Assembly (NCBI RefSeq): GCF_042646425.1
Contig: NZ_JBHRTR010000029.1
Coordinates: 62,001-126,000 of the forward strand
Origin: Marinibaculum pumilum
GTDB lineage: Bacteria; Pseudomonadota; Alphaproteobacteria; Ferrovibrionales; Ferrovibrionaceae
Direction of reading: 5' to 3'
Length of the DNA stretch: 64,000 bases
Part shown: positions 16,662-25,064 of the stretch, piece after piece
Layout of the letters: each line of letters begins with the position of its first letter
How positions within the stretch are numbered: the first letter of the stretch is position 1
Made by a program: the position numbers and the translations under genes
The notes under the pieces: generated by a model
Databases searched by the model: none
What the model saw: only the letters and a program-made list of their open reading frames with translations
Told to the model about the DNA's origin: nothing

Positions 16662-17969
16662 TCAGCCTGACGCCGCCGGCCGGCACCAGGTCTCCCGCAC
16701 CGTCAGGACCAGCAGGAAGGCCGCCACGGCGCTGACGGGGAAGGCGATGAAGGCCTCCCGGAACATGGCTGCCGTGAACACCGGCGCGCCTACCCCCGCC
16801 GGCACCTGGAGATCCAGCAGGAAGCCGATCAGCGGCTGCATCAGGGCGCCCGACCCCACCGTCGCCATGTTCACCACCCCGTTGCAGGCGCCGGCATAGT
16901 CCGGGGTCAGCTGCTCCGTCGCCAGGGCGTAGCACAGCACCGACACGCCGCAGGCGAAGCCGGCGACCGCGATCAGCACCGCGGCCAGAAGGTGCGACAT
17001 GCCCGGCAGCAGGAGCAGCCCCAGGGCGGCCGCGAAGACGATGGTGGCGGTATAGAGCGGCAGCTTGCGCCGGCCGATCCGGTCGGAGATGGCGCCCCCC
17101 ACCAGACCGCCGGCGGCGACACCGAGCAGCATCAGCGAGGCGGTGCCCGCCGCCGCGCTGCGGCTGAGGCCGTATTCGGCCTCCAGATAGGGCACGCCCC
17201 AGAGCCCGGCGAAGGCCAGCATCGGCCCCGCCATCGCGCCGGCCACCGCAGCGGACAGCCAGACCTGGCCGCTGCGCGCGACATGCAGCAGGGCCGGGCC
17301 CAGCGGCACGGTCTGCCGGCCGCGCCCGGTGCTGGCGGCATCCGCCGGCCGGTCGCGCACCACCAGCCAGACCAGGGCGGCGATCAGCACGGCGGCGACG
17401 CCCGCGCCCAGCAGCGCCTCCCGCCAGGTGATGAACTGCAGCAGATAGGCCAGCGGCGCCTGGCCGCCCATGCCGCCGGCCATGCCGAACAGCATCAGCC
17501 CGCCGGAGAGGGAGGCGAAATAGTTCGCCGGGAACCAGACGGTGACCAGCTTCAGGGTGGAGACGAAGGCGACGGAGCAGCCGATGCCGACCAGGGCGCG
17601 GCCCAGATAGGCCTCCTCCACCGCTTCCGCCATGCCCAGCAGGACGGAGCCGCCGGCGGCGATCACCAGCGCCACCGTCAGGATCAGCCGCGCGCCCAGC
17701 CGGTCGGTCAGAACGCCGATCGGGATCTGCAGCGCCGCATAGGTGTAGAAGTAGATCGCCGACAGGTTGCCCAGCAGCGCGCCGCCGACCGCGAAGGCGG
17801 TCATCAGGTCCTCGACGATGACCGACGGCAGGACCCGCTGGAAGAAGGCATAGGCGAAGGCGCTGGTGCACAGGAAATAGGTCGCCCAGGCGCGCAGCGG
17901 AATCGGCGGCCGGGGACTTCCCTCCGCCGCGTCCGAAGGCCGTCCTGCGGGCGCGCCGCCGGTGGTCAC
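16662..17969 (-). CDS. MFS transporter
   Basis: 435-residue major facilitator protein with twelve predicted helices in two bundles. The MFS motif-A-like loops are LTDRLGARLILT (after helix 2) and GAISDRIGRRKLPLY (between helices 8 and 9). The helix-1 region WATYFLCTSAFAYAFFQRVLPSVI resembles metabolite:proton symporters or exporters. The GTG start at 17969 overlaps the TGA of the glycosyltransferase gene by four bases (GTGA), indicating translational coupling. It is the last gene of a four-gene unit with two dioxygenases and a glycosyltransferase, and so may export the product or import the substrate of that pathway (inference). Confidence 0.9.
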   Translation of the reverse strand: MTTGGAPAGRPSDAAEGSPRPPIPLRAWATYFLCTSAFAYAFFQRVLPSVIVEDLMTAFAVGGALLGNLSAIYFYTYAALQIPIGVLTDRLGARLILTVALVIAAGGSVLLGMAEAVEEAYLGRALVGIGCSVAFVSTLKLVTVWFPANYFASLSGGLMLFGMAGGMGGQAPLAYLLQFITWREALLGAGVAAVLIAALVWLVVRDRPADAASTGRGRQTVPLGPALLHVARSGQVWLSAAVAGAMAGPMLAFAGLWGVPYLEAEYGLSRSAAAGTASLMLLGVAAGGLVGGAISDRIGRRKLPLYTATIVFAAALGLLLLPGMSHLLAAVLIAVAGFACGVSVLCYALATEQLTPDYAGACNGVVNMATVGSGALMQPLIGFLLDLQVPAGVGAPVFTAAMFREAFIAFPVSAVAAFLLVLTVRETWCRPAASG

Positions 17970-19417
17970 GCCGCCGCCGCGCCGGGATCGGCCGGGTCGG
18001 CGCGCCGCGCCACCTCTTCGGTCCAGATGCCCTGCAGTGCCCGGCCCAGGACGCGGGCGGCATGGGCCGGATCGGCCATCCGTGCGGTACGGGCACGCTC
18101 CGCCCGGGCCGCCCGCTGCCCGGCGGCGGCGCGGGCCTGGCCGGCCATCGCCACCGCAATGTCGACGAACTGCTCCGGGGTTTCCGCCACCCAGTCGACC
18201 CGCCCCAGCGCGGTCAGCACAGCGGCGGCCATGCGGCCGGAATAGCGCGTCCCCCGCAGGCTCACCATCGGCACGCCCTGCGCCGCCGCCTGCCAGGTCG
18301 TGAAGTTCGCGGTGAAGGGCTGCGTGTCCAGCACGACATCGACATCGTTGATCGCTAGCGGCAGGGTGTTGGGCTCCAGCGCCCGCAGTTCCACCCGGTC
18401 CGGCCCGATCCCGGCATCGCGGAACAGGCGGGCGACATGCTGCGCCTGGTCGCCGGACATCGTCTCCATCGCATAGAGGAAGCGGCTGCCCGGCACGCCC
18501 CGCATCGCCGCCGCCCAGAGCGACAGGGTCGCGCCGTTCAGCTTGAACGGCGAGGCCACGGTGCCGAAGGTGATCGGCGCATCTGCCGCGGGATGGCCCG
18601 GCGGCGGCGGCTTCTGCAGGTGGTTGCAGGGCAGCACCGGCTCCGACATGCGCCAGACCCGGACCTCCTCGGCCCGTTCCGCGCCCACCGGCATCGTCAC
18701 CCAATCGGCCAGCAGCCAGTCGATCAGCGCGCCGCTGGCCGGGTAGAGCCGGTTGCTCCAGCCGACAGAGACGGGCGCCGGCCGGTGCAGCGCGATGCCG
18801 TTGCGCTGCCCCCAGCCCTGGCCGCCCAGGTCGACCAGGATGTCGACCCCGTCAGCCCGGATCCGCTCCGCCGCGGCGCGGTCGTCCAGGCCGGACAGGT
18901 CGCGGTACAGGTCGAAGCGCGGCATGCTCTGCAGCTGCGGGACGGGCTTGCGCGCCGCGCCATAGCCGATCACCCGGAAGCCGGCCCGGTCGAGCAGGCC
19001 GACCGGCAGGTAGTCGATCGGCGCCCCGAAATAGGCGCAGAGGAAGCCGATTGTCAGGCGCTCCCGCACCGCCGGTGCCGGCGGTGGCGGCAACAGGTCC
19101 CCAGCCCGGCTGCGCAGCACGGTCGCCCAGTCGCGCGACAGCTGCAGCAGCGCCGCATTGTCCATCGCCGGGTCGAAGGGCGCCACATAGGCCTGCATCT
19201 CCAGGGCGGGAAAGCGGATTTCGGCCACCGGACCGGCCGCCACCAGGTCCCGCAGCACCCGGTTGCAGGTCACGAAATCCTTCAGGTTGAAGCAGGCGCG
19301 GGCGAGATTCAGCCGCGACCAATGGTCCTGCGGATCGGCCTGTACCGCATCGCGGAAGGCCACGATCGCCTCCACCCAGCGGCCCGCCTGGAAGGCCGCG
19401 ACGCCTGCCTCGCTCAT
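17966..19417 (-). CDS. TPR protein with OGT/SPINDLY-like glycosyltransferase domain
   Basis: 483 residues. Residues 1-62 contain one to two TPR-like repeats (AGRWVEAIVAFRDAVQADPQ). Residues about 120-450 resemble the GT41 O-GlcNAc transferase catalytic region: DGVDILVDLGGQGWG, HRPAPVSVGWSNRLYPASG, K292 in TFGTVASPFKLNGATLSLWAAAMRGVP, and DVVLDTQPFTANFTTWQAAAQGVPMVSLRG. The N-terminal catalytic-domain motif normally written DFxxHP is here YFGAPIDYLP (about 129-138), so the family's active-site histidine seems absent. GT41 enzymes glycosylate Ser/Thr of proteins, but small-molecule acceptors are also possible. It lies 12 bases after a dioxygenase gene and overlaps the MFS gene. Confidence 0.8.
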   Translation of the reverse strand: MSEAGVAAFQAGRWVEAIVAFRDAVQADPQDHWSRLNLARACFNLKDFVTCNRVLRDLVAAGPVAEIRFPALEMQAYVAPFDPAMDNAALLQLSRDWATVLRSRAGDLLPPPPAPAVRERLTIGFLCAYFGAPIDYLPVGLLDRAGFRVIGYGAARKPVPQLQSMPRFDLYRDLSGLDDRAAAERIRADGVDILVDLGGQGWGQRNGIALHRPAPVSVGWSNRLYPASGALIDWLLADWVTMPVGAERAEEVRVWRMSEPVLPCNHLQKPPPPGHPAADAPITFGTVASPFKLNGATLSLWAAAMRGVPGSRFLYAMETMSGDQAQHVARLFRDAGIGPDRVELRALEPNTLPLAINDVDVVLDTQPFTANFTTWQAAAQGVPMVSLRGTRYSGRMAAAVLTALGRVDWVAETPEQFVDIAVAMAGQARAAAGQRAARAERARTARMADPAHAARVLGRALQGIWTEEVARRADPADPGAAAA

Positions 19418-19429
19418 GCCTTCCCCCTG

Positions 19430-20254
19430 CTAGATGCCGTTCTGCGGCGCCGGCGCTGCCGGCGCGTCGGTGGGTACGCAGCGCAGTTCGATGCTGGTCC
19501 GGGGCTGCTGCATCCCGGGCGCCATGCCGCTGCGGTGAATGGTATAGCCGTCGAACACCAGCACGTCGCCGACCTGCAGCTGCGGCCGCCAGAGCGGCCG
19601 GCCGCCGGCGGCCCGCGCCACCGCCGCGTCGTCCAGGGCGACGGCGCTGTCATGGGCGACGCCGGGACCGCGGTCGACATAGGGCTGGAAGACCGGGGAA
19701 TCGCCCAGATAGTCGCCGATGCTGGCGCCGGCCAGCCGGTCCAGCCGTACCGGCAGGATGTCCAGCCCCGGCCGGCTGCCGTCGCAGGGCTGCAGCGGCA
19801 CCCAGATCGTCGCCATCCGCCCGGTATAGGGCTTCAGGAACTGCAGGTCCTGATGGAAGGAGGAACTGGCCTCCGGCCGGGCGGGATAGATCCGCCGCAC
19901 GATGTTGTTGCGGAAGCCGAATCCGCCGCCCCCCAGGAAGGCGGTGACCGCTGGCAGGATGCCCGGATGCAGCGCCTTGAGGATCTCCATCTCCGGATCG
20001 ACCGCCGCCAGGTTGAGGGCGCCGTGAAAGAGGAACTCGCCCGCGCCGCGGGCCTGCAGTTCCGCCTTCGACAGCCCTTCCAGCATGGCGAAGACCTGCT
20101 GTGCGCGGGCCAGGATCGCCTGCAGGCCGGCCGGCTCGGCCGCCCCGCGCAACAGCACGATCCCCAGCCGTTCGAGATCGCCTTCGCGCACGGTCCCGCC
20201 GCCCGCCGACGGGGCGGACGGCGCCGCGCCCTCCGAGACCGCATTGCCGCTCAC
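19430..20254 (-). CDS. phytanoyl-CoA dioxygenase-family (Fe/2-oxoglutarate) protein
   Basis: 274-residue non-haem iron dioxygenase. The iron ligands are H134 and D136 in SFHQDLQFLK and H240 in FDGYTIHRSG, and R252 in PRTSIELR is positioned to hold 2-oxoglutarate. HPGILPAVTAFLG and NNIVRRIYP are typical of the PhyH branch. Such enzymes hydroxylate lipids, amino acids or natural products. It overlaps its upstream paralogue by four bases and precedes the glycosyltransferase gene by 12. The two paralogues have equal length and share SFHQDLQFL, IW(V/I)PL and GDVLVFDG, so they arose by tandem duplication. Confidence 0.88.
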   Translation of the reverse strand: MSGNAVSEGAAPSAPSAGGGTVREGDLERLGIVLLRGAAEPAGLQAILARAQQVFAMLEGLSKAELQARGAGEFLFHGALNLAAVDPEMEILKALHPGILPAVTAFLGGGGFGFRNNIVRRIYPARPEASSSFHQDLQFLKPYTGRMATIWVPLQPCDGSRPGLDILPVRLDRLAGASIGDYLGDSPVFQPYVDRGPGVAHDSAVALDDAAVARAAGGRPLWRPQLQVGDVLVFDGYTIHRSGMAPGMQQPRTSIELRCVPTDAPAAPAPQNGI

Positions 20255-21075
20255 GCCTTCGCCTCCCCCGCGGCGGGATCAAGTCCCGGCGGCGGCACCG
20301 AGAGGCGGAGTTCCACGCTGATCCGGGCATGCGCCATGTCCGGCCGCAGGGCGCTGCGATGCACCGTCAGCCCGTCGAAGACCAGGACGTCGCCGCACGC
20401 CAGATGCGGCTCCCACAGCTCCACCCCGGGCGCCAGCGCGGCGACCGCTTCCTCGTCCAGGGCGATCGGCAGGTCGAAGGCCTCGCCCGGCCCGCCCTCG
20501 GCATAGTCGGTGAAGGCCGGGTCGTCCTTCTGGCGCTGCGTGCGGCTGGGTCCGGCCAATGCGCTCAGCCGCCGCGGCAAAACCTGCAGGCCCGGCCGGC
20601 TGCCGTCCAGCGGGTCCAGCGGGATCCAGACCGTCGCCATCGGCAGGTCGTGCGGCCACAGGAACTGCAGGTCCTGGTGGAAGGAGGCACGGGTCTCCGT
20701 CCGCTGCGGCTGCATGCGGCGGACGATGCAGTTCCGCAGCGCCGCCTTCTCGCTGCCCAGCAGGGCGGTGACCAGCGGCACCAGGCCCGGATGCAGGGCG
20801 TTGAGGATGTCGAAGCCGGCATCGATGCGGCGATAGGGCAGCGCGCCGTGAAAGCGGTAGTCGCCGGAGTCCAGCGCGGCAAGCTGGCTTTCCGTCAGGC
20901 TGTCGAATAGGTCGAACATCGCCACGGCCCGTTCCCGCAGCAGCAGCAGGCGGGCAGGATCGGCGACGCCATGCAGCGCCACCACCCCGTCGCGGCCGTA
21001 ATCGCCGCTGACCGGGATCGGCCGCTGGAAGGGATGGGCGGGCGCTGCCGCCTGTTCGGGCGCCTGGGCCGGCAC
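20251..21075 (-). CDS. phytanoyl-CoA dioxygenase-family protein (paralogue)
   Basis: Second Fe/2-oxoglutarate dioxygenase of the operon, also 274 residues from the start I prefer: GTG at 21075, which has GGGGGAGGA about ten bases upstream. A longer version from ATG 21162 would add 29 poorly conserved residues. Ligands are H133 and D135 in SFHQDLQFLW and H239 in FDGLTVHRSA, with R251 for the cosubstrate. It is the first gene of the unit (dioxygenase, dioxygenase, glycosyltransferase, MFS) and faces a crotonase gene across about 165 bases. Two similar hydroxylases in series suggest two hydroxylation sites or two related substrates (inference). Confidence 0.86.
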   Translation of the reverse strand: MPAQAPEQAAAPAHPFQRPIPVSGDYGRDGVVALHGVADPARLLLLRERAVAMFDLFDSLTESQLAALDSGDYRFHGALPYRRIDAGFDILNALHPGLVPLVTALLGSEKAALRNCIVRRMQPQRTETRASFHQDLQFLWPHDLPMATVWIPLDPLDGSRPGLQVLPRRLSALAGPSRTQRQKDDPAFTDYAEGGPGEAFDLPIALDEEAVAALAPGVELWEPHLACGDVLVFDGLTVHRSALRPDMAHARISVELRLSVPPPGLDPAAGEAKA

Positions 21076-21241
21076 GGAATGCACTCCTCCCCCGAAGACA
21101 TGGGCCCGCAGGCGATCCCGGCTGTGGCGGACCCGTTCCTGGCGACATACAGTCACCGGCACCCGGCAGGCAAGCGGCCGGCGCCCCGCCGGACGAAATG
21201 CCGCCGCAGACCAGCAATGCAGAAAGGGAGGAGCATCCGAG

Positions 21242-22114
21242 ATGCCGCAGCCGTTCAGCCAGATCCTCTACGAGGTGGAGGATCGCATCGCCACCATCAC
21301 CCTGAACCGGCCGGAGAAGCTGAACGCCTTCACCGAGACCATGCTGCAGGAGCTGATCGCGGCGTTCGACGCGGCGGATGCGGACGACGACGTCCGGGTG
21401 GTGATCGTGACCGGCGCCGGCCGTGCCTTCTGCGCCGGCGCCGACCTGTCCGCCGGCGGCAAGACCTTCGACATGGACGCGCGCGAGGACCGGGAAAGCC
21501 CGCAGGGCCAGCACTGGCGCGACGGCGGCGGCAAGGTCAGCTTGCGGATCTTCGAGAGCCGCAAGCCGGTGATCGCCGCGGTGAACGGCCCGGCGGTCGG
21601 GGTCGGCGTCACCATGCAGCTGCCGATGGACATCCGGCTCGCCTCCACCGAGGCGCGCTTCGGCTTCGTCTTCACCCGCCGCGGCGTGGTGCCGGAGGCC
21701 TGCTCCAGCTGGTTCCTGCCGCGGGTCGTCGGCATCTCCCGCGCCCTGGAATGGGTCTATTCCGGCAAGGTCTTTCCCGCGCAGGAGGCGCTGGAGGGCG
21801 GCCTGGTGCGCGAACTCTGCGCCCCCGACGCGCTGCTGCCCCGGGCGCGCGAGATCGCCGCCGAGATCGCGGAGAACACCGCGCCGGTCTCCGTCGCCCT
21901 GTCGCGGCAGATGCTGTGGCGGATGCTGGGCGCCGACCATCCGATGGAGGCGCACAAGATCGATTCCCGCGGCATCTTCCAGCGCGGCCGCTCCGCCGAC
22001 GCCTATGAAGGCGTGCAGTCCTTCCTGGAGAAGCGCAAGCCGGAATTCACCATGAGCGCGGCCAACGACATGCCCGACTTCTTCCCCTGGTGGAAAGAAC
22101 GCGAGTTCGAATAA
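21242..22114 (+). CDS. crotonase-family protein (isomerase-like active site)
   Basis: 290 residues; RBS AAAGGGAGGAG before ATG. Oxyanion-hole motifs GRAFCAGADLSAGGK and NGPAVGVGVTMQLPMDIRLA are present, but both classical hydratase glutamates are missing (VTMQ and FGFVFTRRG). A glutamate, E152 in RRGVVPEACSSWFLPRVVG, occupies the position used by PaaG/dienoyl-CoA isomerase-type enzymes. The C-terminal extension ending MPDFFPWWKEREFE is common in a crotonase subgroup next to acyl-CoA catabolism genes. It converges on the thiolase-like gene. Confidence 0.87.
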   Translation: MPQPFSQILYEVEDRIATITLNRPEKLNAFTETMLQELIAAFDAADADDDVRVVIVTGAGRAFCAGADLSAGGKTFDMDAREDRESPQGQHWRDGGGKVSLRIFESRKPVIAAVNGPAVGVGVTMQLPMDIRLASTEARFGFVFTRRGVVPEACSSWFLPRVVGISRALEWVYSGKVFPAQEALEGGLVRELCAPDALLPRAREIAAEIAENTAPVSVALSRQMLWRMLGADHPMEAHKIDSRGIFQRGRSADAYEGVQSFLEKRKPEFTMSAANDMPDFFPWWKEREFE

Positions 22115-22174
22115 CGACCGCGCGCCGGGACGGGCCGATTCCGATGTCAGCCCACCCGGCGCCCTCGAGACCGT

Positions 22175-23710
22175 TCAGTCGGGGGTGAAGGTGTTCAGCC
22201 CCTCCGCCGAGCTGGCCCGCCCTGGCGCCCTCAGATAGTCGCGTTCCACCATGTCGGCGAGCAGCGCCGGGTCCTCCGGCGTGTTGGCGATGAAGCGGCG
22301 GCCGTCGGGCAGGCGGGCATAGAGGATGGCGAAGGACGGGCCCTTGCGGTCGTGGACGACGGCATAGGTCTCGATCTCCGCCGGCCCTTCGGGGGCCTCC
22401 GCGATCGCGGGGCCCGTCACCGCGTCCACCTCCGCCTGGTAACTCTTCGGATCTATCGGCGCGAAGGGCTTTTGCGGCGGCTCGGTGGAATAGATCCCGG
22501 CGGAATGCTTGGTGATGTAGTTGCCGTTGGCGGTGACCAGGCCCTTCGCGCCCGGCATCTGGCGGACCCGGTTCATCATCTCCGCGATCGAATGGGTGAC
22601 GTAGTTGTTCCCCGGCCCGCCGAAATAGGGCAGGCCGCCGGTCACCGTCAGGCCGCGCGGGTCGTCGGGGTCGATGCCCATCTCCGCGCAGGCGATCTCC
22701 ACCGCCGAGGGGAAGCAGGAATAGAGGTCCAGTGCCGCCATGTCGGCCATCTCCGTCCCCGCCATCGCCATCGCCTCCCGCGCCACCACGCCCATTGCGG
22801 GCGAGCGGTGAAACGCCCTGCGGTCGCTGAGATACCAGCTGTCATAGGCGTCCGCGCAGCCATGCAGGTAGACCCGGCGGTCCTGCGGCACCTCGAGCCG
22901 GTCGGCGACCGCCACAGAGGTCAGGATCAGCGCCGCCGACTGGTCGATGAAGGCATTGGCGTTCATCAGCCGGGTATAGGGCGAGACGATATAGGGATTG
23001 CCCGGTCCCGGCGTGGCGATGGTCGCGGCGTCGAAGCCATCGCGGCGGTCGGCCAGCGGGTTCGCCGCGGCGACGGCGGCGAAGCGGGCGAACAGTCGGC
23101 CCATCGCCGCCTGGTGGGTTTCCAGGTCCTCGGCCCGGGCGCCGCGGATCGCGGTCTCGATCAGCGGATAGGCGTAGATTGCGCCCGCCATGCGGTGGCG
23201 GTCCTCGACCTCGTTCCAGCCGCGGGTGGAGACGCCCCACATCTCCGGTTCGCCGCCCGGATTCTCGCTCCAGTCCAGCTGCAGGCCGGCCCGCTGCGCC
23301 GCCTTCTGGGTGGCCAGCGCCTCGCCGCCGGCGATCAGCGCGGCGCCCAGCTCGCCGCGGGTCACCATCTCCGACAGCCGGTTCAGGCACCATTGCGGCA
23401 TGTTGCCCCCGGGCCAGGTGTAGATCTGCCGCCTCGCCGTATCGGCGCCCAGCCGCGCCGCCAGCGATTTCGGCGGGTTGGCATAGGAGCCGAAGGGGCA
23501 GGCGAAACGCCAGCTGGTATCGGCGAAGGAGCGGATCACCACGATGGTGTCCAGCGCCTGCAGCATCGCCGCGCCGGCGCCGGTATCGGCGGCGGCGGCA
23601 CGCGCCGCCTCCGCGATCAGGTCGATCGGCGCCGAAGCCGTCGCCGGATCCGGATCGTGGCGGCTGACCTGGCCGCAGCCGACCAGCACCGGGATGCGCG
23701 CGGTGTCCAT
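22175..23710 (-). CDS. thiolase-like acetyl-CoA acetyltransferase
   Basis: 511-residue protein of the SCP2-thiolase-like group. Start MDTARIPVLVGCGQVSRHD has GGGGAAAGAGGA upstream. Recognisable parts are DTIVVIRSFADTSWRF near residue 55, MAALDLYSCFPSAVEIACAEMGID near 340 and VTGGLPYFGGPGNNYVTHSIAEMM near 370, which resemble the C-terminal active-site histidine and GGP-type loops of this group. A clear N-terminal thiolase nucleophile cysteine in the classical context is not visible, so the reaction may differ from thiolysis. It precedes two DsbA/HCCA-isomerase-like genes and a nitronate monooxygenase gene on the same strand. Confidence 0.8.
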   Translation of the reverse strand: MDTARIPVLVGCGQVSRHDPDPATASAPIDLIAEAARAAAADTGAGAAMLQALDTIVVIRSFADTSWRFACPFGSYANPPKSLAARLGADTARRQIYTWPGGNMPQWCLNRLSEMVTRGELGAALIAGGEALATQKAAQRAGLQLDWSENPGGEPEMWGVSTRGWNEVEDRHRMAGAIYAYPLIETAIRGARAEDLETHQAAMGRLFARFAAVAAANPLADRRDGFDAATIATPGPGNPYIVSPYTRLMNANAFIDQSAALILTSVAVADRLEVPQDRRVYLHGCADAYDSWYLSDRRAFHRSPAMGVVAREAMAMAGTEMADMAALDLYSCFPSAVEIACAEMGIDPDDPRGLTVTGGLPYFGGPGNNYVTHSIAEMMNRVRQMPGAKGLVTANGNYITKHSAGIYSTEPPQKPFAPIDPKSYQAEVDAVTGPAIAEAPEGPAEIETYAVVHDRKGPSFAILYARLPDGRRFIANTPEDPALLADMVERDYLRAPGRASSAEGLNTFTPD

Positions 23711-23750
23711 TCCTCTTTCCCCTCCCCTCGTCCTGTTCCCGTTGCCGGCT

Positions 23751-24386
23751 TCAGCGGCCGCCGCCGCCATAGAATCCCTTGCGATACGGCTTGCGCAGGG
23801 CCTTCTCCACCTGCTCCAGCCGGTCCTGGCCGTAGAACATGTCGCCGTCCACGAAATAGGTCGGCGCGCCGAACACGCCACGCTCCACCGCCTCGTCGGT
23901 ATTGGCACGATATTTGGCCAGCACGGCATCGGTCCCGGCCGCGGCCAGCAGCGCCGCCGGGTCCAGGCCGGCGCCGCGGATCAGCGGTTCCAGGTTGCCG
24001 GGCTCGGTCAGGTCGACATCGTCGCGCCAATGCGCCTGCAGCATGGCATGGGCCAGGGCATCGACATTCCGGCCCGCCTGCAGCGCCGCGATCAGCACCG
24101 CATTGGGCAGGGTCTGGTCCTTGCGATGGCCGGCCGGGAGGGTGGCGGTGACCGGGGCGTTGCGTTCCTCCGACCAGCGCTCGATCTCGCGGCCGAAGAA
24201 ATAACCGCGGCGCACCGGGCCGCGCTCCGCCATCGGCACCGCGCCGATCCGCACCATCAGCTGGTCCAGGTCCATCGGGCGGTGATGGATCCTCCGCCCG
24301 GCCGCCTGCGCGATCTCCAGGAAGCGGGCCGAACCCAGATAGGCGAAGGCGGAATGCGCGCTGTAGAAATACTCGATCTCGGCCAA
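23751..24386 (-). CDS. DsbA-family/2-hydroxychromene-2-carboxylate isomerase-like protein
   Basis: 211 residues from a TTG start at 24386, which has GGGAGG ten bases upstream; no ATG or GTG is available nearby. The fold is a thioredoxin with a helical insertion, as in HCCA isomerase and GST-kappa. The usual SPxxY motif is replaced by YSAHSAFAYLG, with S12 as the likely glutathione-contact residue. FGAPTYFVDGDMFYGQDRLE near the C-terminus carries the cis-proline APTY motif. It lies 14 bases after a close paralogue. Likely a glutathione-dependent isomerase or oxidoreductase in aromatic or xenobiotic breakdown. Confidence 0.85.
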   Translation of the reverse strand: MAEIEYFYSAHSAFAYLGSARFLEIAQAAGRRIHHRPMDLDQLMVRIGAVPMAERGPVRRGYFFGREIERWSEERNAPVTATLPAGHRKDQTLPNAVLIAALQAGRNVDALAHAMLQAHWRDDVDLTEPGNLEPLIRGAGLDPAALLAAAGTDAVLAKYRANTDEAVERGVFGAPTYFVDGDMFYGQDRLEQVEKALRKPYRKGFYGGGGR

Positions 24387-24400
24387 GGGTCCGCCTCCCG

Positions 24401-25054
24401 TCAGTTCGCTTCGGCCGCCGCGTGCACCGGCCCGCCGAACGTCCGTCCCGGATAGGGCGCCTGCAGCGCCTTCTCCACCATCTCCAGCCGGTCCTGGCCG
24501 TAGAACATGTCGCCGTCCACGATGTAGGTGGGCGAGCCGAAGACCGACCTTGCCACCGCCTCTTCGATATTGGCGTCGTAGGCCGCCCGCACCGCCGCGG
24601 AGCGCGCCGCCTGCAGCAGCGGCGCCGGCGCCAGGCCGAGGGCGGCGAGCAGCGGTGCCAGGGCGTCCGGGTCCGTGATGTCGGTATCGTCGCGCCAATG
24701 CGCCTGCAGGATCGACTGCGACAGCGCGTCGACCGGGCCGCCTTCTGCCTGTACCGCGATCAGCAGGCCGTTCGGCAGAGCCATGTCGGCGTCATGGCCG
24801 GCCGGCACATGGCCACAGACCGGCGCATCCCGTTCCTGCGCCCAGCGGGCGATCTCGCGGCCGAAGAAATAGCGCATATGGCCGGGGCTGCGCCCGGCGA
24901 AGGGAGCCCCGCCGATACCGCGCAGCAGGCGGTTCAGGTCGATCGGCCGGTGCCGGACGGTACGGCCGGCCGCCGCGGCGATCCGGTGGAACCGGGCGGC
25001 GCCGATATAGGCGAAGACCGAATGCGCGCTGTAGAAATACTCGATCCCGGCCAT
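24401..25054 (-). CDS. DsbA-family/HCCA isomerase-like protein (tandem paralogue)
   Basis: 217 residues, closely related to the next gene: both begin IEYFYSAHS and end with a (S/A)PTY(I/F)VDGDMFYGQDRLE motif. S12 of YSAHSVFAYIG is the probable active-site serine, and there is no CxxC, so it is not a disulfide oxidoreductase. GHVPAGH and LQAHWRDDTD segments match its partner. It follows the nitronate monooxygenase gene by only ten bases. The pair may form a heterodimer or act on related substrates (inference). Confidence 0.86.
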   Translation of the reverse strand: MAGIEYFYSAHSVFAYIGAARFHRIAAAAGRTVRHRPIDLNRLLRGIGGAPFAGRSPGHMRYFFGREIARWAQERDAPVCGHVPAGHDADMALPNGLLIAVQAEGGPVDALSQSILQAHWRDDTDITDPDALAPLLAALGLAPAPLLQAARSAAVRAAYDANIEEAVARSVFGSPTYIVDGDMFYGQDRLEMVEKALQAPYPGRTFGGPVHAAAEAN

Positions 25055-25064
25055 CGACCGCGGC

